Assembly (NCBI GenBank): GCA_963818725.1
Contig: CAWFTU010000001.1
Coordinates: 806,001 to 870,000 of the forward strand
Length of the DNA stretch: 64,000 nt
DNA from: DATFDN01 sp963818725
GTDB taxonomy: Bacteria > Pseudomonadota > Alphaproteobacteria > Acetobacterales > Acetobacteraceae
Direction of reading: 5' to 3'
The translations under genes were made by a program, and so were the position numbers. The notes under the pieces were generated by a model, which made no database searches, was not told where the DNA came from, and saw only the letters and a list, made by a program, of their open reading frames with translations. The number at the start of each line of letters is the position of its first letter. Position 1 is the stretch's first letter. This document shows positions 35,284-43,991 of this stretch, piece by piece.

Positions 35284-35944
35284 CGCTCAACTGGTTCGAT
35301 GTCGGCCTGTGCGCCCGAGTGCCCTTCGTGGAATCGATCATCGACTTCGACCGAATCAAGAGCATCTCGCCGTATTTCTACCTCAACGCCTACAACCTCA
35401 CCCGCCAGATCATCGACGACTTTCCAAAGGAGGTCATCACCCCCGACCATTTCCGGGCCGCCTTCCTTCCCCTTCCCCTTCATCTACGGCCCTTTCCCGC
35501 TCGCCGGATCCGAGTATTACGAAGGCGCGACGCGCGACCCGCTGAACTTCAAGGATCTCACCGAGAAGCACGGGGGCTTGGAAACAATCGTCGTGTTCGA
35601 TGTCCTCGGCACCGATGCGTTGATACGCAAGCCCCGGAACATCTATGACTCGTGGGTGCTGTCTATGATTGTGCCGCTGGTGAAGACGGCAGAGGACAAT
35701 CTGGAGCTGTTCGCGCTGAAGCATAACGGCGGATGGCGGCGCAGCGAGGGCGCCAAGGCCGATCTCCTTGTCGTTCCGTTCGACGTGCCCGAGCGCGACC
35801 TGTCGAAGGTACTGGACTGGTCCCACAGCAACGGCAAGCGCCTGTTCGAGATCGGCTACAAGGCGGCGCAAGCCTTCCTCGAATGCGAGGGCACCGTGCT
35901 GCTGAACGCTCCAGTGAGCCGATAAGGGCAAGCGGAACACGGCC

Positions 35945-37468
35945 ATGACGCTGGCCAGCACGCGGGTTGGCGAAGAGCGCCGAGGTCGCTGGTCCAAAGG
36001 GCGCGATCCCGGGAGACCGGTGCCGGCCTCGGATGCGACGGACTCGGGCGCCCTCACGCCGGGGGCGCCGTCCGCCGGGGGAGGGCCAGTGAGCGAGTCC
36101 GCCACAGTCGGCGCCATGGCTGAATGCGTCGGCCGACTCGGCATTGAAGCCGCCGACATCGCTGGCCGCGTTGATCAGGTGACCCGGCGTGCGGTCGCGC
36201 AGAAGGACCGGCTCGCCCGCATGGTCGAGGCGACAAACGCGATGGCCCGCTCCAACGAACAGATCGGCGTGGCGGCGGATGTGGCCAAGCGTGCCGCGGG
36301 CAGCGTCGTCGCCGCGATGGAGGACTCGCGCGCGGTGGTGAAGGCGGCGCTCGGGACGATTCTCGGCCTGGTGGACGGAGTCGGCACCATAGAGGCGCAA
36401 CTGCCTGGCCTCCAGGACGCGCTCGGCCAGGTCGCCAGGGTCACAAAGGATATCAAGCAGGTCGCGAGCCAGACCAACCTGCTCGCCCTCAACGCGACGA
36501 TCGAGGCGGCGCGCGCTGGGGAGGCGGGCAAGGGCTTCGCCGTGGTCGCGGGCGAGGTGAAGGCGCTGGCACGCCAGACCACGAGCGCGGTCGAGATGAT
36601 CCAGGCCACCCTGTCCGCCCTTACCGCGCAGGTCACGACGCTCATCAACGAAAGTCGCGCCGCCGCCGCGACCGCCGCGGCGGCGCGATCGGGCACCGGT
36701 GACATCGGCTAAGCCGTATCCCGGATCGACCGCGTGAGCGCGGATCTCGGCCGCGTCAAGGAACGGGTTGACGGGATCGCCGACGCAGCCTGTAGCAACC
36801 AGGACCATTGCCGCCGCACGGTCGAAGAGATCGCGACGATCGATGCCGACGCGGGGAACTCGCTCGCCGACCTCAAGATGGCACAGGATCGCTCCGACGC
36901 GCTGCTCGGGATGAGCGAGGACATGATCACCCTGACCGCGGAAGCCGGGGTCGAGACGATCGACACGCCCTTCATTGCCGCAGCCGTCACGTGCGCCCGG
37001 CACATCTCGGAGGCTTTCGAGCGGGGGGTTGAGCGCGGCGACATCACGATGGAGGCACTGTTCGACAACGACTACCAGCGCATGCCCGGAATCGAGCCGC
37101 CGAAATACGTGACGCGTTTCACCGCATTCGCCGAGCGCATCCTCCCGGCGATTCTCGAGCCGGCGTTGGAAATCCCGAAGGTGATCGCCTGCGTTGCGGG
37201 CGACCAGGGCGGCTACTATCCCGTGCACAACAAGCGGTTCGCCCATGACCCGACGGACGATCCCGTTTGGAACGCGGCGAACTCGCGCAATCGGATCATT
37301 CTCAAGGACAGGACGGCGCTGAACCAGGTGCGCTCGACCAAGCCGTTCCTGGTGCAAACCTACCGCCGCGATATGGGCGAGCGGTTCGACCTGATGAAGG
37401 ACGTCTCGGCACCCATCGCCGTGAAGGGTCGCCGGTGGGGCAACCTGCGCATCATGGTGCAGACCTGA
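35945..37468 (+). CDS. Soluble methyl-accepting chemotaxis protein, interrupted by an in-frame TAA
   Basis: Chemoreceptor lacking transmembrane segments. The signalling hairpin tip is present as QVASQTNLLALNATIEAARA with GEAGKGFAVVAGEVKALARQ (near 175-210). At 36710-36712 a TAA follows TGDIG, and the same frame continues AVSRIDRVSADLGRVKERVD to 37468. The C-terminal part ends with the GGYYPVHNKRF...DPVWN... and YRRDMGERFDLMKDVSAPI region seen at the end of many alphaproteobacterial soluble receptors. A single C-to-T change (CAA to TAA) would explain the stop; it separates the hairpin from the C-terminal domain. Restart at GTG 36734 is possible. Confidence 0.8.
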
Positions 37469-37488
37469 TCCCGGTGCCTCGCACCAGC

Positions 37489-38199
37489 CTAACCCTTCGC
37501 ACCGCTGAGAGCGCGCCTCAGGTACTGCCGGCGTTCGGACGCGAGGTGCATCCGCTCGTAGTGCGCCACGATGGCCGTGAGAGCGGGCGAAACCGGCGCG
37601 ATCCCTTCGCACACGTATCGCCGGATCTCGTCGGCGTGCGCCTCGAAACCGAACTTCGCGATTGCGTACTCGTTGACCTGGATCGGCTTGTCCGGAATGT
37701 AGCGGCAGAACGGGCGAACGTTCTTCGTCACCGCCGCGCCCATCGCGACAAGCGCGTACTGGCCGATGACGGAGCGTTGGTGAATGGTGCAGCCGAGGCC
37801 GAGATTGGCCCCCGCAAGCACCCGCACGAGCCCGCCCATCGCCACGCCCGGCGTCAGCACGGCACAGTCCTCGATCCGCGCGTCATGGGGAACGTGCGCG
37901 CCGTGCATCAGGTGGGCGTTGTTCCCGATGGCGGTGACATCCTCGTAGCACGGCTTCTGCACCGCGACGTGCTCGCGGATGATATTGCCCGAACCGATGA
38001 TGATCGGCTTGGAGGCGCTATCGTAGCGCGGATTGCGCGTGTCCTGGCCGGGGCTGCCGATCACCGTGTAGGGACCGATCACGTTGTCGTCCCCAATCTC
38101 CAGCGGGCCTTGCAGGATCGTGTAGGGCAGCAGGACGTTGCCCGAGCCGAGGCGCACGTCGCCCTCGATGATGACGGTGGGGTGGATGCGGTTCATCAC
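37489..38199 (-). CDS. LpxA-like UDP-sugar acyltransferase (left-handed beta-helix)
   Basis: Hexapeptide-repeat acyltransferase of 236 residues. IHPTVIIEGDVRLGSGNVLL starts the beta-helix, GSPGQDTRNPRYDSASKPII matches the LpxA 'GEVNQDLKYxGEPT' loop, and NAHLMHGAHVPHDARIEDCA carries the HxxH pair including the catalytic His of LpxA. CTIHQRSVIGQYALVAMGAA follows as in LpxA. It is a paralogue-like, shorter version (E. coli LpxA has 262). It ends a four-gene run with aminotransferase and oxidoreductase, so its acceptor may be a UDP-diamino sugar. ATG at 38196 is an alternative start. Confidence 0.8.
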   Translation of the reverse strand: MMNRIHPTVIIEGDVRLGSGNVLLPYTILQGPLEIGDDNVIGPYTVIGSPGQDTRNPRYDSASKPIIIGSGNIIREHVAVQKPCYEDVTAIGNNAHLMHGAHVPHDARIEDCAVLTPGVAMGGLVRVLAGANLGLGCTIHQRSVIGQYALVAMGAAVTKNVRPFCRYIPDKPIQVNEYAIAKFGFEAHADEIRRYVCEGIAPVSPALTAIVAHYERMHLASERRQYLRRALSGAKG

Positions 38200-39828
38200 T
38201 CAGCCGGCGGCGCTGGGCGCCGTGTCCGCGACGCGCGGGAGCGCCACCTCGGTCCGGTCGTTGGCGGACAGCGTGCGTCGCGCCAGCCCCAGCCATGTCG
38301 GAAAATCCTCCTGACCCAGCCAATGCACCGACAACCGGTCCATCGGCAGCGGACGCTGGACGGCAAGGGGAGGGGAGGCGGCGTCGCCGTCGAGAGCGGC
38401 CAGAAGCCAGGCGGTGCGCCGCAGCGCCACGTGGCGAGTTTGTCCGGACGCGACCCGGGCCGCCGCAAGGAGAGCCTCGTTGCCGGCCAGCCAGGCGGCG
38501 ATCATCATCCAGGCGAGTTCGACCGGATCATAGGTCACGAGCTGCTGGGCGGGCAGGCCCTGCGACCGGTGACGGCCATCCTGAAGGGCGGCGGGGCGGG
38601 ACAGGCAGTGCATCGCCTGCTCCGGAGCCCCGCGCAGCAGGGCGATGACACCGAGCAGCAGCCAGCACTCCATCAGGTGCCCGATCCAGCCGATCGCCCG
38701 CTGCAATCCAGCTTCAGCCGCGTCGAGGGGCGTGTCGCGCAGGATGGCCTCGCGGGCGGCGCGCAGGATGGACGTGACCTCGTTATCCGGGATCGTGCGG
38801 CCGACAAGGCGCGGCGATCCCTCGGGGGCGAGGCGAAATGCGCCAAACTGGCCGATTTGCTGCACGATCCATCCCGGAGGGCAGGCGCGGCGACACTCGA
38901 ACCACTCGGGGATCGTCCGCCAGGTCTCGCGGGTGAAGCGGGAATGAACCAGCGCGTGACCCGCGGCGCGGATCTGCTCGTAGAAGGCCGGGTCGCGTGA
39001 GACCGCGTCGATCTTCGCCCGCAGCGCATCGCCACTGCCGAGGACGCAGCTCTCCATGTCGACAAATCCGTAATCCCCGACTGGCGGGGTGTCGGGCGAG
39101 ACCAGCACGCTGCCGGCCGCCGGAATTTCCAGGTGCTTGCGCACCCCCCAGTGAAGCCGCGTCGTGTCCGCGAGCGAGAAGTGGCTCTGGTTGAGCAATT
39201 TCGCGTAGTGCGCGCCGACCGCGCTGAACGCGTGCGAAGGCTCGGCTCCGTAGCCGGGATGGCTGTAAACGAAGGTCGGAATATGTTGCTGGAGTTCCAG
39301 CACGGTCTGATTCCGCCAGGCATAGAAGCCGGGCCGTTGCAGCCGGCCGAAGGCGCTGACCGGGATGATCTTCGGCAGCTCGTAATCGCGGAACACGGTG
39401 GCGTCGACGAAGAAGTTCGTCGAATATACATGTGGCACGAGTTCCGGCATGTGCTGGGCGTGGCCGTGGCCGTAGCCGAACAGGGCCTCGACCCCGTACT
39501 CGTCGAACACGCGCCAGAGCAGGGACCGGTCGATGTCGTGCGGGTCGCCCCACGCGATGGCCATGCGCGGCAGGGACGGATGAGCACGAGCGTTCGCGAT
39601 CCGCAGCGGCACCGGGCGGTACGGGGTGAGATCCTCGAAGAGAACGAAATCCGGCCGCACCTGGTCGCAGAGACGAAGGAAATCGAAATCCTCCTCGATC
39701 ACCGTCACGTCGCAGTGCAGCGCCAAAGCCTCCAGCCACTCGTTCATCAAGCCAAAGATGAACGGCGGCGTGCGCGGATAAAGCCGCGGCCTGACGCAAA
39801 GGACTGCCGGGCGGCCACACGCGCTCAC
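38200..39828 (-). CDS. Glycosyltransferase family protein
   Basis: A 542-residue protein. The N-terminal two thirds resemble GT-B/CgeB-like transferases: RPAVLCVRPRLYPRTPPFIF at the start, LFEDLTPYRPVPLRI, and the nucleotide-binding region LADTTRLHWGVRKHLEIPAA with SVLVSPDTPPVGDYGFVD. The C-terminal 180 residues are helical and of unknown role. GTG at 39828 overlaps the aminotransferase stop as GTGA; one base separates its stop from the acyltransferase ATG at 38199. Acceptor and donor unknown. Confidence 0.75.
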   Translation of the reverse strand: MSACGRPAVLCVRPRLYPRTPPFIFGLMNEWLEALALHCDVTVIEEDFDFLRLCDQVRPDFVLFEDLTPYRPVPLRIANARAHPSLPRMAIAWGDPHDIDRSLLWRVFDEYGVEALFGYGHGHAQHMPELVPHVYSTNFFVDATVFRDYELPKIIPVSAFGRLQRPGFYAWRNQTVLELQQHIPTFVYSHPGYGAEPSHAFSAVGAHYAKLLNQSHFSLADTTRLHWGVRKHLEIPAAGSVLVSPDTPPVGDYGFVDMESCVLGSGDALRAKIDAVSRDPAFYEQIRAAGHALVHSRFTRETWRTIPEWFECRRACPPGWIVQQIGQFGAFRLAPEGSPRLVGRTIPDNEVTSILRAAREAILRDTPLDAAEAGLQRAIGWIGHLMECWLLLGVIALLRGAPEQAMHCLSRPAALQDGRHRSQGLPAQQLVTYDPVELAWMMIAAWLAGNEALLAAARVASGQTRHVALRRTAWLLAALDGDAASPPLAVQRPLPMDRLSVHWLGQEDFPTWLGLARRTLSANDRTEVALPRVADTAPSAAG

Positions 39829-40982
39829 GCAAGCACCGCCCGCGCTCCGCGCTCCGGTTGCGGCCCGGATCCGAAGAACGCCCGAACGGCCTCGATCACC
39901 TGGTCCTGCTGATCGTCCCGCATTCCAGCGAACAGCGGCAGGGACAGCGCCTCGGCGGCATAGTGGTCGGCGATAGGGAATGAATTGGGATCGGTCACGA
40001 AGCGTGCGAGACACGGCTGGCGTGACAGAGGCACTGGGTAATGCAGCCCGGTCTCGATCCCCCTCTCTGCGAGGAACCGGCGCAACGGGTCGCGCCGCGT
40101 GGTGCGGACGACGTAGAGGTGCCAGACGTGATCGCCATGCACGACGCGCGGCAGGCGCACGGGGCAATCCCACAGCGCGGCGCCAAAGCGGCGGGCGATC
40201 ATGCGGCGTTGCGCCGTCCAGGCATCCAGGCAGGGCAGCTTGTGGCTGAGAACCAGCGCCTGCACCCCGTCCATCCGGTAGTTGTAGCCAATCTCCTCGT
40301 GGACGTAGCGTGTGCCCTGCCCGTGGTCGCGCAGCCTCCGGACCCGCTCGGCCAGCGCAGCGTCGGCGCATGTCACCAGCCCGCCCTCGCCGGCCGCGCC
40401 GAGATTCTTGCCCGGATAGAAGCTGAAGCAACCGAGCCGGCCGATGCCGCCCAGCGCGCGGCCGGCGTGACGCGCCCCGATGGCCTGTGCCACGTCCTCG
40501 ATCACGATCAGTCCGTGCCGGGCCGCGAACGCCTCGATCGCGGCCATATCGGCCGGCTGGCCATAGAGATGCACCGCGATGATGGCGCGCACGTCCGGTC
40601 CCATGCGGCGCTCGGCGTCGCGCATGTCGATCGTGCCGGTCTCCGGCTCCACGTCGCACAGCACTGGGGTGACACCGTGGTAGAGCAGTCCCCAGACGCT
40701 TCCGATGAAGGTGTGGGCCGGCACGAGCACGCGGTCTCCCGCCGACAGCCCGGCGGCGATCACCGCCAGATGCAGCGCCGAGCTTCCCGAGTTGACGGCG
40801 ACGGCATGACGGACGCCGAGATAGGCCGCGATCTCCTTCTCGAAGCGCGCGACATACGGCCCCGCGCTGAACGCGCTCGACTCGAAAAGCCGCTCGACAT
40901 CCGGCAGCAGGCCTGCGCGTATCTCCCGCCATTGCGGCGCCAGGTCGACGAATGGAACCCCGGCTTGCCGAACAGTTGTCAT
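39825..40982 (-). CDS. DegT/DnrJ/EryC1/StrS family PLP-dependent sugar aminotransferase
   Basis: Transfers an amino group to a keto-sugar nucleotide. VPFVDLAPQWREIRAGLLPD is the standard start; NSGSSALHLAVIAAGL binds PLP phosphate; the internal-aldimine lysine is in CFSFYPGKNLGAAGEGG (Lys192). Length of 385 is normal. ATG at 40982 overlaps the oxidoreductase stop. Paired with a Gfo/Idh/MocA oxidoreductase it would first oxidise and then aminate C3 of a UDP-sugar, as in GnnA/GnnB or WbpB/WbpE pathways. Confidence 0.9.
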   Translation of the reverse strand: MTTVRQAGVPFVDLAPQWREIRAGLLPDVERLFESSAFSAGPYVARFEKEIAAYLGVRHAVAVNSGSSALHLAVIAAGLSAGDRVLVPAHTFIGSVWGLLYHGVTPVLCDVEPETGTIDMRDAERRMGPDVRAIIAVHLYGQPADMAAIEAFAARHGLIVIEDVAQAIGARHAGRALGGIGRLGCFSFYPGKNLGAAGEGGLVTCADAALAERVRRLRDHGQGTRYVHEEIGYNYRMDGVQALVLSHKLPCLDAWTAQRRMIARRFGAALWDCPVRLPRVVHGDHVWHLYVVRTTRRDPLRRFLAERGIETGLHYPVPLSRQPCLARFVTDPNSFPIADHYAAEALSLPLFAGMRDDQQDQVIEAVRAFFGSGPQPERGARAVLA

Positions 40983-42019
40983 TCGGCGGCCATGCGGCTC
41001 GGTTGACCCGTCCGCGGGTGGCGCACCCGGCGCAAGCTCTCGTCGAGCGCGCGTTGCGCCCGTTCCAGGGTGCGCAGCACGCGCACGCCATGCCATCCGT
41101 CGGCTCGGGATCGCTCCCGGCCTGACAGCACGCCGCGGAAATGCTCGACAAGGGCGGCCAGCGGCTCGAAATCGCCCAAGCGCGGCGAGAACACGTCGCC
41201 CACGCGATAGCTCGCGAGGATCGCGTCGCGCTTCGACTGCGGCAGCCAGGTCACGCCGGAATCGAACAGCTTCAGCGGCTCGTTGCGGTCGAGATCGTCC
41301 CAGACCGCCATCTTGGCGCTGCCCCCGATAGCGATCCTGCGCTGCTTGACCGGCGACATCCAGCTCAGGTTCAGGTGGGCGACCATGGAGGACGGATAGT
41401 GCAGCGTGACGTAGGCGATGTCCGCCATGTCCGGATCGAAGTGGCAGTAGCCGCTCGCATCGACGTGGACTGGCTCCTCGCCGAACAGGTGGTCGATGAT
41501 GGACAGGTCATGCGGGGCGAGATCCCACAGCACGTTCACGTCCGGCTGGAACAAGCCGAGGTTGATGCGCTGCGAATCGAAGTAGGAGACGTGCCCGAGC
41601 GAACCCGCGCTGACCAGCGACTTCAGTTGGACAACCGCGGGGTGGAACAGGAAGGTGTGGTCCACCATGAGAACGAGGCCCGCCGCCTCGGCGCGGGCGA
41701 TAAGCTCGGCCGCCTGGTCGGCGCTGGCGCACATGGGCTTCTCGACCAGGACATGTTTGCCGTGCTCAAGTGCCCGCCACGCGAGATCGTGATGGGTTGC
41801 CGCGGGGGTCGCGATGACGAGCGCATCGATCTCCGGATCCTCGATCGCGATGGCCGGATCAGCGTTCACCAAAACGCCGGGATCGCGAATGCGGAGCGCG
41901 TCGAGCGCCTCCGGCCTGCGATCGATCACGTATTTGAGCCGGAATCCGGCGTTTTGCGACAGAACCCGAAAAAGGTTCTTGCCCCAGTAGCCAGCGCCGC
42001 ATAGCGCCACAGCGATCAT
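40979..42019 (-). CDS. Gfo/Idh/MocA family sugar-nucleotide oxidoreductase
   Basis: NAD(P)-dependent oxidoreductase of 346 residues. MIAVALCGAGYWGKNLFRVL is the Rossmann start, ALVIATPAATHHDLAWRAL and HVLVEKPMCASADQA (EKP near 94) follow, and LWDLAPHDLSIIDHLFG carries the D..H pair typical of the family. First gene of the minus-strand run to 37489. Likely oxidises C3 of a UDP-GlcNAc-type sugar for the adjacent aminotransferase. Confidence 0.9.
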   Translation of the reverse strand: MIAVALCGAGYWGKNLFRVLSQNAGFRLKYVIDRRPEALDALRIRDPGVLVNADPAIAIEDPEIDALVIATPAATHHDLAWRALEHGKHVLVEKPMCASADQAAELIARAEAAGLVLMVDHTFLFHPAVVQLKSLVSAGSLGHVSYFDSQRINLGLFQPDVNVLWDLAPHDLSIIDHLFGEEPVHVDASGYCHFDPDMADIAYVTLHYPSSMVAHLNLSWMSPVKQRRIAIGGSAKMAVWDDLDRNEPLKLFDSGVTWLPQSKRDAILASYRVGDVFSPRLGDFEPLAALVEHFRGVLSGRERSRADGWHGVRVLRTLERAQRALDESLRRVRHPRTGQPSRMAAE

Positions 42020-42171
42020 GCCCACACCGTACCGGCCCTTCGGTTTTCGAAGCCGGCTGCCAATCTGCGGCGCGCTTGTTAACAATTCGTTGCGGCGGTG
42101 CCCTGAAGGGTTGTGGCACCTCAGGGGAATTCCGACGTTTCCCATCCCGTAAGCGCGACGGAAATCCCGCA

Positions 42172-43953
42172 ATGCCCCACCAGAGCACGCCTCACGCCCG
42201 GCTTCAGGAATTCGGCGATTTCACCACCCAGCCGCGTGTTCTGGTGCTGGCCGCGATGGCGGTCGTGGTCGGCGTGTTCGGCGTTGTCTCCGCCTGGGTG
42301 CTGCTCCGGTTGATCGCGCTGGTCACGAACGTCGCCTATTATGGCGAGCTGTCCACCCGGCACGGCATCGTCATCTCGCTTGAGGTCCTGGGCGCCTGGT
42401 CAGTTGCCGTTCCCGTGATCGGCTCCATCATCGTCGGGCTCATGGCCCGCTACGGGTCCGAGAAGATTCGCGGCCACGGCATTCCAGAGGCCATGGAAGC
42501 GATCCTGATCGGGCAGAGCCGGATCGAGCCGAAGGTCGCCGCCTTGAAGCCCTTGTCCTCGGCGATCTCGATCGGCACCGGCGGCCCGTTCGGCGCCGAG
42601 GGGCCGATCATCATGACCGGCGGCGCGCTCGGCTCCTTGTTCGCCCAGTGCTTCGATCTGAGTGCCGCCGAGCGCAAGACGCTGCTGGTCGCCGGCGCCA
42701 GCGCCGGCATGACGGCGGTGTTCGGCACGCCGATCGCCTCCGTGCTGCTGGCCGTCGAGCTGTTGCTGTTCGAGTGGAAGCCGCGCAGCTTCATCCCCGT
42801 CCTGGTGGCCTGCATCACGGCGGTCGTGGGGCGCGGCTGGGTGCTGCCGGGCGTTCCACTGTTTCCGCACGCCGGCATGATGCCGCTTGACCCTCTCACG
42901 CTCCTGCTCTGCTGCGCCCTCGGCATTGTCTGCGGCATGGCGTCGGGGCTGCTGACCGGCATGGTTTATCTAGCGGAGGATTCCTTCGGGAAGCTCCCGC
43001 TGCATTGGATGTGGTGGCCCGTTCTGGGCGGCTTGGTCGTCGGCGTGGGCGGCCTGTTTGACCCGGCCGCGCTTGGCGTCGGCTACGTGAACATCACCCA
43101 CCTCCTCAGCGGAGACATGAGCTTCGGCTGGATTCTCCGCCTGATGCTGGTGAAGGCGATCATCTGGGCAGTCGCGCTTGGCTCCGGCACCTCGGGCGGG
43201 GTGCTCGCGCCGCTCCTCATGATGGGTGGCTGCGTCGGCGCGCTGTTCGGGTACCTGCTGCCCCACGCCGGACCCGGCGACTGGGCGCTGATCGGGATGG
43301 CGGCGACCATGGGCGGAACGATGCGCGCGCCGCTGACCGCGATGATGTTCGCGATCGAGCTTACCGGCGACGCCGCGATGATCCTGCCGCTGCTCACCGC
43401 CTGCGGCGCGAGCTACGCCTTCACGGTACTGGCACTGCGACGATCCATCCTGACGGAGAAGGTGGCGCGGCGGGGCTATCACATCACGCGCGAATACAGC
43501 GTCGATCCGCTTGAGCTTGCGCGCGTGGCCGACGTGATGGCCTCGCCCGTCCAGACGCTGCCTGCCGATATGACCCTGGGCGGGCTGGTGGAGTTCTTCG
43601 GCGCCGGGTCACGGCATCGGGCCTACCCGGTCGTGGACAAGGCATGCCACCTGGTCGCGCTCGCGTTCCGGGCGGACGCGCTGCAGGCCATGCGCGAGCG
43701 GGATCGGCTCGATCTGACCCTGGCCGAGGCGCTCGGCGGCCGGGACATGCCGAAGGCGTACCCGGACGAGCCCGTTTCGGCGCTGGTCGCGCGCATGGTG
43801 CAGGCCGACGCCGCGCGGATTCCGGTGATCCGGCCCGACGATGGCGCCCTAGTCGGCCTGGTCGCACGAAGCGACTTGTTGCGGGTGCGCGCGCGCCTCC
43901 TTGCCGAGGAGGGTGAGCGCCGGAGTTTCCCCCTCTGGCGCCGGACGCAATAG
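42172..43953 (+). CDS. ClC-family chloride channel/transporter with CBS domains
   Basis: Membrane anion channel or H+/Cl- exchanger of 593 residues. The filter motifs are GHGIPEAMEA (GxGIPE near 102), GTGGPFGAEGPIIM (with the gating-type Glu of GxEGP near 143) and GTSGGVLAPLLMMGG (GxFxP-like). About ten hydrophobic helices occupy residues 20-430, and two CBS domains follow from about 455 (VADVMASPVQTLPADMTLGG; ALVARMVQADAARIPVIRPD). ATG at 42172 begins the conserved part; 152 bases of divergent promoter region separate it from 42019. Confidence 0.9.
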   Translation: MPHQSTPHARLQEFGDFTTQPRVLVLAAMAVVVGVFGVVSAWVLLRLIALVTNVAYYGELSTRHGIVISLEVLGAWSVAVPVIGSIIVGLMARYGSEKIRGHGIPEAMEAILIGQSRIEPKVAALKPLSSAISIGTGGPFGAEGPIIMTGGALGSLFAQCFDLSAAERKTLLVAGASAGMTAVFGTPIASVLLAVELLLFEWKPRSFIPVLVACITAVVGRGWVLPGVPLFPHAGMMPLDPLTLLLCCALGIVCGMASGLLTGMVYLAEDSFGKLPLHWMWWPVLGGLVVGVGGLFDPAALGVGYVNITHLLSGDMSFGWILRLMLVKAIIWAVALGSGTSGGVLAPLLMMGGCVGALFGYLLPHAGPGDWALIGMAATMGGTMRAPLTAMMFAIELTGDAAMILPLLTACGASYAFTVLALRRSILTEKVARRGYHITREYSVDPLELARVADVMASPVQTLPADMTLGGLVEFFGAGSRHRAYPVVDKACHLVALAFRADALQAMRERDRLDLTLAEALGGRDMPKAYPDEPVSALVARMVQADAARIPVIRPDDGALVGLVARSDLLRVRARLLAEEGERRSFPLWRRTQ

Positions 43954-43991
43954 CGTCCCTCCCAACCCGCGCCGCGAAGGGACGGGCCACC

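Larger units (their letters stand above)
33484..35925 (+). pseudogene. Patatin-like phospholipase family gene interrupted by an IS4 element
   Basis: The first part (33484-34011) starts with GAGGA eight bases before ATG and encodes TALVLGGGAPNSALMAGALA and VVSTSGPGALVGLL, a patatin-like phosphate loop and serine segment (the serine motif is not canonical GxSxG). The second part resumes after the insertion as NWFDVGLCARVPFVESIIDF; joining both across the duplicated CGCTCAAC gives a continuous frame (SPTSLNWFDVGLC). A further +1 shift near 35465 separates DHFRAAF from FPFPFIYGPFPLAG. The downstream part ends VLLNAPVSR at 35925. Without the insertion the protein would be about 390 residues. Confidence 0.8.

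Noticed and set aside
39829..41151. Long N-terminal extension of the 38200 glycosyltransferase
   Set aside because: The open frame extends far upstream but overlaps the well-conserved aminotransferase; the GTG at 39828 overlapping its stop is the natural start.
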